A DNA stretch of 64,000 bases from Chondrinema litorale (GTDB taxonomy: Bacteria > Bacteroidota > Bacteroidia > Cytophagales > Flammeovirgaceae), in contig NZ_CP111047.1 of NCBI RefSeq assembly GCF_026250525.1, forward strand, positions 62,001 through 126,000, in the 5' to 3' direction. The notes under the pieces are model-generated. The model made no database searches. It was not told where the DNA came from and saw only the letters and a program-made list of their open reading frames with translations. Both the position numbers and the translations under genes were made by a program. Below, piece by piece: positions 35,481 to 44,680 of the stretch. The stretch's first letter is position 1; the number at the start of each line of letters is the position of its first letter.

Positions 35481-37850
35481 CTATTCATCCTTTAAAGTTT
35501 CTACTGGGTTTACAATTGCAGCTTTTATAATTCTACCTCCAATTGCCAATAAAGCTATACCCGTAATTAATAAGCCAGGCAAGGCATATAGCCACCAGTG
35601 TAATGCAATTTTATAAGCAAATTCATTTAGCCATTCGGAGATAAAATAATTAGCTATTGGAACCGCAATAACAAATGCGATAAAGATCATTTTAAAATAT
35701 TCTTTAGAAAGTAAATAGAAGATGCTTACCAAAGAAGCACCAACCACTTTTCTTATACCAATTTCTTTGGTGCGTTTATTTATGGCAAATGAAGCTAACC
35801 CAAATAAACCTAATGCAGCAATTACTATAGCAACTATTGTAAAGAGTTGAAATATGCTGGCAGTTTGTTCTTCTCTTTTATAGAGTTTATCGTAAGCATC
35901 ATCTAAAAAATAATACTCAAATGGATGGGATGGAATAAAGGTTTTAATGATGTTTTTTGCCTCTGAAATAACATCTGAAACTTTAGCATCTTTGGCTATT
36001 CTTAAATAAGTATAAGCGCCATTTTTTATCAAATACTGAGATGTATCATTTTGGATATGTATGACTAAAGGAGAAATTTCTGAATCTAATTTCATAAAAT
36101 TAAAATCCTTAACTATTCCTGTTAGCATAGCTGATTCGCCCAGTATTGCAAAATTACCTCCTATATCGGTCTTATTTGCACCAAGCATTTCAAATGCCCT
36201 TTCATTGATTATCACATTGTTGTGTTGGAGTGGAAGTGTTGGTTTACTAATCCAATTTATATCTAATGTATTAAAAAAGTTTTCATCTGTAATTAAAGAA
36301 TTGAGCCCCAACATTTCAGAATTATAAGGCGATTGTACAAACATTAAACCTCCATTACTTTTATAAATGGGAGTCCTCGAAGTTGAAGTAGATAAAACTC
36401 CATTTAGATTAGATATCTCATGTTTTAAAGTTTGATAACTTTTTCCTATTTCACTATGGATATTGAGTACCAAAACTTGGTCTTTAGTGAGTCCGGTATT
36501 TTGTTCGTGTAGATAATTTACCTGATACTGTATAACAAGACTAAAACATATGAGCACAATAGAAGCTATAAACTGAAATAGAGTTAAAAATTTCCTGACT
36601 GCTACTCCGCTAGCTTGCTTTCCAATGCCACTTTTAATAAGGTTAATGCTATTGAATTTTGAAAGGATAAAAGCTGGATATATACTCCCTGATATCAAAC
36701 ATACACTAAATGCTATACATAGTACCAGTATAAAATCGCTATTGTAAATATAGTCGCTGTTAAATGGCAAGTCGAGTACATTAATAAATACTGAAAGTGA
36801 GAGATGTAAAAGAATAATTCCAACAGCGAATGCAAGAAAATTCATTGTGACAGCCTCAAACAAAAACTGAAAAAATAGTGTAAACCGCTTAGCGCCAATC
36901 ACTTTTCTTATACCAGTTTCTTTAGCTCTCAGTGTTGCTTGAGAAGTTACTAGGTTAGTGTAGTTAGTTATTGCCAGTAAAAGGATTACAAACCCAGTGC
37001 ACAGAAAAGCGAGAATGTATTTTTTACTTGCCTGGTTATCTTTAAAAAAGATCGATTTTAAAGGATGGAATTTGATTTGTTTATTTTCAACATCAAAATT
37101 ATACTTTGCTAATACATCATGTATGTGGGTTTCAACTTTAGCTAAGTTTTCATTTTCTGGGATATAGAGGTATGTATAAAGCATCCCATAGTCTTCAATT
37201 TCTTGATTAATGATATTCCGCTTATTCTCATCCATATAATTGTAGCTGCTTAGCGGAGCAATAAAATTAAATTGGATAGTAGAGTTGGTAGGAGGGTTTT
37301 CTAAAATACCTGTGATTTCAAACGGATATTGGGAATCGAGATAGACTATTTCTCCTATTGGGTTTTTATCTCTAAAATATTTTTGAGCTGCTTTCTCTGT
37401 AATTAAAACAGTATTGGGTTTAGTGAGTGCAGAAATACCATCACCTGCTTTAAGATTGAAATTAAAAACATCTAAAAATGCTGGATCAGTAAAAATGAAA
37501 TTCTCTTCATTAAAGAAAGTATTGTTATCGAAAGTAATTGTATTTGTACCGTTTTGACCAATTCGCACATAATCACTTACTTCTGGAATACTCGTTTTAA
37601 ATAATGGACCAAACCCAGCGGAGAATACGGGGATCATACCAGTAGCTTCACCCAAATTTATCTCTAATTCTAATTTATAGATTTTGTCTGCTTTTTCATG
37701 AAAACTATCGTATTGGTATTCATGCGTAACATACATAAAAACCAATAAGCTAGTGGCAATGCCTGTTGCCAAGCCAAATACATTTACGAAAGAGATATAG
37801 CTGTATTTAAAGAAATTTCTTTTAAAAACTTTGATGTAGTTCCAGAGCAT
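35481..37850 (-). CDS. FtsX/MacB-type ABC transporter permease, copy D
   Basis: The 789-residue protein is the most divergent of the four (start MLWNYIKVFKRNFFKYSY; first FtsX segment TNYTNLVTSQATLRAKETGI; second LGLFGLASFAINKRTKEIGI). All key parts are kept: N-terminal helix, periplasmic domain (45-250), FtsX domain (285-400), second periplasmic domain (430-650) and second FtsX domain. Its C-terminal sequence differs from B and C far more than they differ from each other, so it likely branched first. It is the first gene of the minus-strand series and has its own direct-repeat element upstream. Its role in export or membrane signalling is inferred from the family only. Confidence 0.88.
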   Translation of the reverse strand: MLWNYIKVFKRNFFKYSYISFVNVFGLATGIATSLLVFMYVTHEYQYDSFHEKADKIYKLELEINLGEATGMIPVFSAGFGPLFKTSIPEVSDYVRIGQNGTNTITFDNNTFFNEENFIFTDPAFLDVFNFNLKAGDGISALTKPNTVLITEKAAQKYFRDKNPIGEIVYLDSQYPFEITGILENPPTNSTIQFNFIAPLSSYNYMDENKRNIINQEIEDYGMLYTYLYIPENENLAKVETHIHDVLAKYNFDVENKQIKFHPLKSIFFKDNQASKKYILAFLCTGFVILLLAITNYTNLVTSQATLRAKETGIRKVIGAKRFTLFFQFLFEAVTMNFLAFAVGIILLHLSLSVFINVLDLPFNSDYIYNSDFILVLCIAFSVCLISGSIYPAFILSKFNSINLIKSGIGKQASGVAVRKFLTLFQFIASIVLICFSLVIQYQVNYLHEQNTGLTKDQVLVLNIHSEIGKSYQTLKHEISNLNGVLSTSTSRTPIYKSNGGLMFVQSPYNSEMLGLNSLITDENFFNTLDINWISKPTLPLQHNNVIINERAFEMLGANKTDIGGNFAILGESAMLTGIVKDFNFMKLDSEISPLVIHIQNDTSQYLIKNGAYTYLRIAKDAKVSDVISEAKNIIKTFIPSHPFEYYFLDDAYDKLYKREEQTASIFQLFTIVAIVIAALGLFGLASFAINKRTKEIGIRKVVGASLVSIFYLLSKEYFKMIFIAFVIAVPIANYFISEWLNEFAYKIALHWWLYALPGLLITGIALLAIGGRIIKAAIVNPVETLKDE

Positions 37851-37900
37851 TCGACTTTATTTTTCCTGAAATATTACTCAAAAAAGGAGTGATTACTAAA

Positions 37901-37941
37901 ACTTTGCAGTTAAATGAGGGTATTTTGCAGGGAGGTGAATT
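37901..37941 (-). promoter_or_regulatory. TTTGCAG direct-repeat element upstream of permease D, in a 374-bp divergent gap
   Basis: On the plus strand, ACTTTGCAG (37901-37909) and ATTTTGCAGG (37922-37931) have TTTGCAG cores 21 bp apart, followed by GAGGTGAATT; the nearer repeat is 52 bp from the start codon at 37850. The rest of the gap up to the oxidoreductase gene at 38225 is AT-rich with no recognised promoter or gene. Confidence 0.6.
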
Positions 37942-38224
37942 TCATATGATGTTATTGAATTATAATCTATTTAGGTGATTAAATTTAAATTGTTTTACTT
38001 AAAATGGATGAATACTATTTTAAGACTCCAATAAATCCATTTGATCTAATATTCAGATAAATCTTTTTGAAAGCTCTGATATTGGGAGTAATTTACAATG
38101 AAATACCGGCCAGTAGCAACAAAGTACTTTACAGATCACATTAATATTAAAACAGCCAAATAATGCTGTTTTCTCACAAATTAGTAAAATCATACGCTTA
38201 CATATAATAGAAAAATATTTGACT

Positions 38225-39562
38225 ATGAAGAAAAACAGACGTCTGTTTGTAAAAAAATTAGGCTTGGCCGGAGCAGGAGTAGCAGCAGGGACTAGTTTAT
38301 TTGCACAAGAAAAACAAACAATCAATATTCTTAAACGACCTTATCACAGAGTATCATCAGATGTGATAAATTATGGTTGGATTGGTGCCGGAGGTATGGG
38401 CAATGCTAATATAAATACTCTACTTAAACACGAAGGTGTAAAAGTTACCGCAGTTTGTGATTTGTATCAGGGTAGACTCAACGATGCAAAAAAACTTCTT
38501 GGTGATGATATATTCACTACGATGGATTACAAAGAACTTTTGAAGCGCAAAGATATTGATGCTGTAGTAATTGCTACTCCAGATCACTGGCACTTGCCTA
38601 TTTCTATGGATGCTTTAAAAGCTGGTAAACATGTTTATTGCGAAAAACCAGTGGTACATTCAGTAGATCAAGGGCTTAAATTAATTGATGCTTGGAAGAA
38701 ATCTGGAAAGATTTACATGGTTGGTAGCCAAGGTATGTCTTCTTTAGGTAATGAAAAAGCCAGAGAATTACTAGAAGCTGGTGCTATTGGAGATATTAAC
38801 TATGCAGAAGGTTTCTGGGCAAGACACTCACCAACGGGAGCTTGGCAATATCCTATTCCGGCAGATGCTAGCGAAAAAACAGTTGATTGGAAAAAGTTTA
38901 TATCTAATACTACTGAGCGACCATTTGATCCTATGCGTTTTTTCAGATGGAGAAACTATCTAGATTATGGTACAGGCATGTCTGGCGATTTATTCGTACA
39001 CCTTTTCTCAAGCTTACATTTTGTAACAAACTCTTTAGGGCCTAATGAAGTAAGTGCTACTGGTGGGCTTCGCTATTGGAAAGATGGCAGAGAAGTGCCA
39101 GATGTTTTACTAGGTATGTTCCAGTATCCTGATTCTGAGCAGCATCCCGGATTTAACCTATCTCTACGCTGTAATTTTGTAGATGGCACTAGTGGTTCTA
39201 CTTATTTAAAAATTGTAGGCAGTGAGGGTTCAATGGATATTACTTGGAATGATGTAACTGTAAAAAGAGCTAAAATCTCTGACGATGATCCTTACGCTAA
39301 GCAAAATAATGCTGAAGGCGGAATGAGTGATAGAAAGAAGATTTTACCTCCAAGAGAAATAGTTTACCGAGCAGAAGAAGGATACAAAGGTGCACATTAC
39401 GATCACCACGGTAATTTGTTAAATGCAATTAGAACTGGTGGAACAGTAGCAGAAGACCCAATTTTTGCATTTAGAGCAGCAGCACCAGCCTTGCTTTGTA
39501 ACGATAGTTATTTCCAGAATAAGTTTATCAAATGGGACCCTGTAAACATGAAAGTTCTTTAA
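38225..39562 (+). CDS. Gfo/Idh/MocA-family oxidoreductase with Tat-type signal
   Basis: The 445-residue protein begins MKKNRRLFVKKLGLAGAGVA, a twin-arginine motif (RRLFVKK) followed by a hydrophobic stretch, so export through the Tat system in folded form with cofactor is likely. The NAD(P)-binding motif is WIGAGGMGNANI (about residue 48), and the dehydrogenase signature VVIATPDHWHLPI followed by EKPVVHSV (Glu-Lys-Pro, about 137) is conserved. In this family the EKP lysine acts with a following aspartate/histidine region in sugar oxidation. The first TTG at 38219 was rejected in favour of ATG at 38225. The DUF1080 lipoprotein gene is 21 bp downstream, indicating a joint task in 3-keto-glycoside breakdown. 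Confidence 0.9.
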   Translation: MKKNRRLFVKKLGLAGAGVAAGTSLFAQEKQTINILKRPYHRVSSDVINYGWIGAGGMGNANINTLLKHEGVKVTAVCDLYQGRLNDAKKLLGDDIFTTMDYKELLKRKDIDAVVIATPDHWHLPISMDALKAGKHVYCEKPVVHSVDQGLKLIDAWKKSGKIYMVGSQGMSSLGNEKARELLEAGAIGDINYAEGFWARHSPTGAWQYPIPADASEKTVDWKKFISNTTERPFDPMRFFRWRNYLDYGTGMSGDLFVHLFSSLHFVTNSLGPNEVSATGGLRYWKDGREVPDVLLGMFQYPDSEQHPGFNLSLRCNFVDGTSGSTYLKIVGSEGSMDITWNDVTVKRAKISDDDPYAKQNNAEGGMSDRKKILPPREIVYRAEEGYKGAHYDHHGNLLNAIRTGGTVAEDPIFAFRAAAPALLCNDSYFQNKFIKWDPVNMKVL

Positions 39563-39583
39563 TTAATTTTAAATATTTATTGA

Positions 39584-40348
39584 ATGTACACTACTTTAAA
39601 AAAACAAACTTTAGCAATCCTCATTTTGCTATCGGGTATTGTGGCCTGTAGCAAAACAACCGACACTACAACTAATGAAGAAACTCCAACAGATAGTACC
39701 GAAACTACTGCAAGTACAGAATCTGAATGGGTATATTTATTTGATGGTACAAGCTTAGATGGTTGGAGAGCATTTAATGGCGATACATTACCAGAAAACT
39801 GGATTATAGAAGACGGAGCTTTAAAATCTCTTGGACAAGGAGGTGGTTTAGGTGGCGACATTGTTTACGCCGACAAAGAATATGGTGAGTTTGAACTTGC
39901 CCTTGAATGGAAAATAAGTGAAGGTGGAAACAGTGGCGTTTTTTATCATATTGTTGAAGATGAGAAATACCATAGCCCATACGAAAATGCACCTGAATAT
40001 CAAGTAATTGACGATATCGGGTTTCCTCAAAAGTTGGCTGATTGGCAACAATTAGGCGCAGACTATGGCATGTACATAGCTGATTCGGTTAAAAAGAAAG
40101 ACTTGGTTAAAAAAGCAGGCGAGTGGAATACTTCTAGAATTAAGTTTACCAACGAAAAGGCTGAGTACTTTTTAAATGGTGAAAAAATGTTAGAATTTGA
40201 ACCTTGGTCTGCAGACTGGGAAAAAAGAAAAACAGAAGGTAAATGGAAAGACTATCCTGATTATGGAATTGCTAAAACTGGTTTAATAGGTTTGCAAGAT
40301 CACGGAAGTTTTATCTGGTTTAAAAATATTAAGATTAAAGAATTATAA
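39584..40348 (+). CDS. DUF1080 lipoprotein, putative 3-keto-glycoside hydrolase/lyase
   Basis: The 254-residue lipoprotein has a lipobox in LLSGIVACS (Cys at about 22), a Thr/Glu-rich linker (TTNEETPTDSTETTAS) and a DUF1080 domain from about residue 48 (WVYLFDGTSLDGWRAFNGD, the family's typical FDGxSLDGW start) to the end (GLQDHGSFIWFKNIKI). A jelly-roll lectin-like fold is expected. Members of this family cleave 3-keto-glycosides, products of Gfo/Idh/MocA oxidoreductases like the upstream gene, so the pair likely oxidises a glycoside at C3 and then cleaves it. The protein is probably periplasmic or attached to the outer membrane. It is followed by an intrinsic terminator. The substrate is not known. 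Confidence 0.88.
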   Translation: MYTTLKKQTLAILILLSGIVACSKTTDTTTNEETPTDSTETTASTESEWVYLFDGTSLDGWRAFNGDTLPENWIIEDGALKSLGQGGGLGGDIVYADKEYGEFELALEWKISEGGNSGVFYHIVEDEKYHSPYENAPEYQVIDDIGFPQKLADWQQLGADYGMYIADSVKKKDLVKKAGEWNTSRIKFTNEKAEYFLNGEKMLEFEPWSADWEKRKTEGKWKDYPDYGIAKTGLIGLQDHGSFIWFKNIKIKEL

Positions 40349-40373
40349 AATTAAAATACCACTAAAATTGATT

Positions 40374-40412
40374 AAAACCTGTATTCTTAATTGAGTGCAG
40401 GTTTTTGTTTTT
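40374..40412 (+). terminator. intrinsic terminator after the DUF1080 gene
   Basis: AAAACCTG (40374-40381) pairs with CAGGTTTT (40398-40405), a stem of eight pairs with a 16-nt loop, followed by TGTTTTT. It closes the oxidoreductase/DUF1080 unit. Confidence 0.75.
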
Positions 40413-40629
40413 ATAGATAAAAGGCGATTTAAACAGTTAACACCCATTTTTTTGTAAAAAAGTTTTGCCCCCACATAAATATTTATACCTTTATATGATT
40501 AGAATTCTACTCCAATTACCAAACATGCTGGGCTTGTCAAGTTCAATATAAGCGCATGAAATAAATCACAACTCTGATCTAATAACCAAGCCTGCTGGCT
40601 ACTTTTTCAATCAATTATTTAAATTTCAG

Positions 40630-42475
40630 ATGAAGCTATTATTGCCCTCAAAAATTTGTTTAGGATTACTATTTTTAAATTTTGCGCTCTTCGCTCAAGA
40701 AAGCATAGTACCATCAGAGGCTTCTCCATTTACTGCTGTAGAGTGGGAAGCAGATAAACCCATGGTTCAGGTTGAAGGTGAATGGTATTACTTTGAAAAG
40801 TTAGACGATATATCTAAAGATGAAATTCTTGCCTATTGTAAAGAAAAATATCCTGATAAGTGGCAAAAACGATTTTCTGAAGATTTGATAGAAGTACTTG
40901 AGGGGATGAATTACCAACCTGAGGTAAAAGTAACATTGGCATTGAATAAAGATGGTAAAACAGCAGAGTACCAAGGAGTACTTACTTCTGAGAATCGCAA
41001 AAAAGTGAGGACTTATAACTATGGTGGTGTTTATAAAGAAAAGCCTAAAATGATAACAGGAGTTTTATCAAAAGATAAAATAGTAGAAGATTTAGCTTAT
41101 TTAGAATTCAACTTTACAAGAAATATCTTCTTATAATGGATTAAATGGGTATGATTATCAAGAAGCATTTCAGGAGTTTAAAGCATCTGCACCAGAAGAA
41201 ATTTTAGTAAAAGATTTTGGCGTGTTTTTAACCAAAACTATTGGAGAAATTGGCGATAGGCATTCAGGTATTAGAAATTATCCATTAGAAAATAATCTTT
41301 ATCTACCATTTGTTACTGCTCCATTAGAAGATAAAGTAGTAGCTGTTAATTTTAATAGAGAAAGTAGATCATATGTACCATATTATGCTAATTATCCTTA
41401 TTTAAAGTCAATCAATGGAATAGAGATAGTAGAATTTATAAAAGACGCTCAACCTGAAGAAATCAAAGCACCTTAGGTAGCCTATTTCCACAGAGCAGTG
41501 AGAGATCTTTATAAAATTGGAGAGAATTATTTACTGAAAGGATTGGACATACCAGAACAGTTTAATTTCACATTTTCAGATGGAGTTAAAGATACAGTTA
41601 TTACAAATTTATCATTATCCGAAAAAGGCCAATCGTTTTGGTATGATGAGCTTACTTCGAAAAGGTTATACTATGAACGTAAAATAAATGATATAGAAGT
41701 TGCTCAAAAGTTTTTTTCTATTGATGATAGTAACATTGGCTACATGTATATTCCATCAATGTTTGGTTCGAAAGAGGCGCCTACATATTATAATGTATTC
41801 CATAAATTTATGGATGATGCAAAATCTACGAAGGCCATAATTTTCGATATAAGAAATAATGGGGGAGGTTTGCGTGATTTAATATTTGATATAGCAGGTT
41901 ACATAGTACATCCAGATTCTATATATGTAGTAAATGTAACTCAGCCCCGAGCAACACAACCTTTATCTGCTTACTGGAAATATGGATTAAATTATAAGCA
42001 TTTATATGCGTACAATCAGCTTGATGCAGAAGAGCAAGAAGTAGTAGATAAGTTTAAGAAAACTTTTAAACCAGTTTACGATTTACCAGAAGATAAATAT
42101 GGTGAATTTCATTATGCTATTTTTAATGGTAAAAAACTTTCTCAAGACAAGTATTTCTATAATAAACCAATCTATATTTTAGCGAATGAAAGAAGCTTTA
42201 GTGCAGCTTCTGTAATGGCTGCAGTATTTAAAGGTTTACCTAATGTATATTTAGTAGGAGAAACTACAGATGCTTCTAGCGGTCATAGTAAAACATTTTA
42301 TTTACCAAATTCAAATGTAAAAGTAAGAATTAGTACCATGGTTTCTTTTCAGAAAGATGGAAAACCATTCGATGGTTATGGTACCGAACCAGATATAAGA
42401 ATTACAAGAGATTTAGATCAAGTGCTTTGGAAAGAAGACACCCAGCTTAACAAGCTCAAAACAATGATTAAATGA
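40630..42475 (+). pseudogene. S41 (C-terminal processing/tricorn-type) peptidase, disrupted
   Basis: The gene starts with a signal peptide (MKLLLPSKICLGLLFLNFAL) and reads in one frame to a TAA at 41134-41136. The family sequence then continues in the next frame from about 41105 (LQEISSYNGLNGYDY, EIGDRHSGIRNYP), so one base was lost or gained near 41102-41120. That frame is stopped once more by TAG at 41474-41476 in the middle of a matching region (EIKAP then VAYFHRAVRDLYKI). After it the S41 catalytic part is intact: DIRNNGGGLRDL, the Ser in NERSFSAASVMAAVF (about 42195) and VYLVGETTDASSGHSKTFYL. With two independent defects, it is most likely a dead gene. Sequencing error cannot be excluded for one of them. 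Confidence 0.85.
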
Positions 42476-42492
42476 TAAGCTAATACAGCATA

Positions 42493-42522
42493 AAATCTGG
42501 TAGTAATTTTACTACTAGATTT
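42493..42522. terminator. hairpin terminator between the S41 pseudogene and the MscS-type gene
   Basis: AAATCT (42493-42498) pairs with AGATTT (42517-42522), and GTAGTA (42500-42505) with TACTAC (42510-42515), around an ATTT loop with one unpaired base on each side. It lies between convergent genes and overlaps the end of the MscS-type gene. Confidence 0.7.
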
Positions 42523-43397
42523 TAGCTGTAATTATTTAAATCCCTAGCATCAGAAAGATAGATTTTTTGAGAAGGTTTGGCTAGCTCAACATTACTTTCT
42601 TTTTTAAACCTTTCTTGAATAGCACGCTGCACATCGAACATCATACCCATACCATCTGGTAAATCTTTCGCCCAAAGCGGCACACGAAAATTTATTACGA
42701 AGTTATCGAAGCTTAGTACCTCTACATTCACCAAAGGCACTCCTTGTTCTTTTTCTAGCTCAGTTCTAAAATCTAATAATTTAGGGTGTTTCAATACTTC
42801 TTCTTTAATAATTCGTTCGGCGGTAGCAATATCAGAATCGTAACTGATACCCACAAACATGAATTTGTTTACCCGAGGGTCAACAATTGTCCAGTTGATA
42901 ATGGGTTCAGAAGTAATCCAAGAATTGGGATAAATATGCCTTTTATTTTCGAGTCCTCTCACTACTGTATGTCTTAAGGTTATGTCTTCTACAGTACCTA
43001 TTTCTCCATTTACCTTTACAATATCATCTACCCTAAATGGCCTGAAAATAATAATGAAAATGCCACTTATAATATCAGAAAAGGCTTTTTGTGAAGCAAA
43101 ACCTAAAAATGCAGCAAAAATACTGGCCCCAGCAAAAATACCAACAGCTATAGATCGAAAGGTGGGAATCGAAAAGATTACACCTATAATTACTATGGTA
43201 AAAGTGAGGAAATCAACGGTGTTACCAACAAATTTCATCTTTGTTTTATTGCTGGTGTTTTCCATCTTATCAATAAACCGATTTAAAAAAAGTTTAATGA
43301 ATTTGTTGATGAAAACCCCGAGTAATACCATAAGAAGTATTTGCGCAGTAATGCTATAAACCTCTTCGGGAAACAAAGACTTTATATATTCTATCAT
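42522..43397 (-). CDS. MscS-family mechanosensitive ion channel
   Basis: The 291-residue protein has about three transmembrane helices (about residues 15-35, 60-80 and 85-110). The pore helix TM3 region AGASIFAAFLGFASQKAFSD with its small-residue face, followed by IISGIFIIIFRPFRVDD, is typical of MscS; the beta-domain signature VNGEIGTVEDITLRHTVVRG near residue 135 follows, then a C-terminal alpha/beta domain. MscS-family channels open at the inner membrane when turgor rises and release solutes on osmotic downshock. The gene is monocistronic. The length matches small MscS proteins (about 286 in E. coli). Confidence 0.93.
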   Translation of the reverse strand: MIEYIKSLFPEEVYSITAQILLMVLLGVFINKFIKLFLNRFIDKMENTSNKTKMKFVGNTVDFLTFTIVIIGVIFSIPTFRSIAVGIFAGASIFAAFLGFASQKAFSDIISGIFIIIFRPFRVDDIVKVNGEIGTVEDITLRHTVVRGLENKRHIYPNSWITSEPIINWTIVDPRVNKFMFVGISYDSDIATAERIIKEEVLKHPKLLDFRTELEKEQGVPLVNVEVLSFDNFVINFRVPLWAKDLPDGMGMMFDVQRAIQERFKKESNVELAKPSQKIYLSDARDLNNYS

Positions 43398-43807
43398 AGA
43401 ATTAGCAAAAAATAAAATTAAGGTACCATTGAAATACAGACCAAACGGTATGTCTAAGTATTGCTGTTTTGGAAAGGTTTTACAGTATTGGTTATGCTAC
43501 TGCTTTACTAAATTTTGCAATTAATCATGTGAATTAATTACAAACTTAACATGTATATTTTTACCTGACTAATTATTGATGGTTCAAAAACAAAATCAAT
43601 ATTTTCTCTATCAGACAGGCTTTCCAATTATAACAAGATTAGCTTCATCATTGTTTGTGGGGATGAGCTTTTGAATCTTAAGAATTCGGCCTTTTTATTA
43701 TCAATTTACGCTTTTTTGGCTATTTTTTGATAGTTAAAAATGCAATGTAAATTTGAGGTGTAGGTTTATGAAGTATATAATCTATTTATTAATACCTAAA
43801 TGTAAAA
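43398..43807. other. 410-bp intergenic region with a candidate -7 box
   Basis: This divergent region between the MscS-type gene and the lipoprotein gene has no supported gene. TAAATTTG at 43748-43755 matches the -7 consensus TAnnTTTG and has a TTG at 43728-43730, 17 bp upstream, slightly short of the usual 19-20. It lies 58 bp before the start at 43814. Confidence 0.5.
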
Positions 43808-43813
43808 TTGATA

Positions 43814-44593
43814 ATGAACAAATTTCTATCATTTTTAACACTAATAATATTTGCTACTGGATGTTCTTTTTTGACCTCTACTTCAGAAGGATACGAAAAT
43901 GTAGAAAGTCAAGTAAATGCAATTGCTATTGGTGATTTTGACAAAGCAATAACATATTTTGATATTGACTTATCGGATACTACTCAAGTTAATCATCTTA
44001 AAAGTGAAATTCCCAAAATTCAAAAAGTAATTACTGAAAACTTCGGGACTGAATTTGATTTATCATTTTCTAAATCTGATAAAAGTTACAAGTTTTCAAC
44101 TAATGAGGAGGCATCAGTTGAGCCTCTAAAAATCAAGGTACAGATTAAAGATGATAAACATTTTGGAATTATTGAGGCAACTATTAATGAACAAAATAAT
44201 AAGGTTCAATATATTAACCTTCTCAATTACAAAGAGAAAATACCTTCTTATCTTTTAATTTATATTGCTGCAGTTATTGCATTGTGTGTGGCAATGTTGA
44301 ATGTTATTGCAATTAATAGAATTCGTAAAAGTAGTTTGAAAAAAAAGTGGCTGAAAATGTTAGGTGTAATCATTTTTAATGTGCCAGCTATAACAATAAC
44401 AGCCCTTGGACATTTCAGTCTGAACCTTTCATTTCAGGTATTATTTGGTATAGGTTTCAGTGCAACTGGAATTGATGAAACGCTAGTGACATTTGGAATA
44501 CCAATAGGATCTATAGTAACACTTATAAAGGTGAAAAAAAGAGAACAAAATAGAATAACAGATGACAAACTTAAAACAGAGGTTGAGTCATAA
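43814..44593 (+). CDS. lipoprotein-like membrane protein of unknown function
   Basis: The 259-residue product begins with a lipoprotein signal (MNKFLSFLTLIIFATGCSF), giving a lipobox Cys at about residue 17. Residues 20-145 are a soluble, periplasmic domain that I do not recognise (SQVNAIAIGDFDKAITYFDI, TQVNHLKSEIPKIQKVITEN). After it come two to three hydrophobic helices (about 150-170 LIYIAAVIALCVAMLNVIAI; 184-205 LGVIIFNVPAITITALGHF; 215-245), then a charged tail. A lipid anchor combined with several C-terminal transmembrane segments is unusual; the Cys may instead lie in a simple signal-anchor. The first start at 43808 (TTG) was passed over for ATG at 43814. No operon partner is present. 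Confidence 0.55.
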   Translation: MNKFLSFLTLIIFATGCSFLTSTSEGYENVESQVNAIAIGDFDKAITYFDIDLSDTTQVNHLKSEIPKIQKVITENFGTEFDLSFSKSDKSYKFSTNEEASVEPLKIKVQIKDDKHFGIIEATINEQNNKVQYINLLNYKEKIPSYLLIYIAAVIALCVAMLNVIAINRIRKSSLKKKWLKMLGVIIFNVPAITITALGHFSLNLSFQVLFGIGFSATGIDETLVTFGIPIGSIVTLIKVKKREQNRITDDKLKTEVES

Positions 44594-44680
44594 ATAAGTC
44601 TGAGAGCAAAAAGAGTTTGAGACATATTTAATAAGAGAAATTTGCTATTGAAAATAAGTCAATTGGATAGACTTTTAATT

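Noticed and set aside
28150..37850. The permease array read as a composite transposon or phage region
   Set aside because: No terminal repeats, transposase or integrase were seen; the repetition is explained by tandem gene duplication.
42982..43359. A 125-codon plus-strand frame opposite the MscS-type gene
   Set aside because: It is the antisense of a conserved channel gene and its composition follows the codon bias of that gene read backwards.
43753..43935. A 60-codon plus-strand frame overlapping the start of the lipoprotein gene
   Set aside because: It overlaps the better-supported lipoprotein frame and reads out of its phase with no domain.
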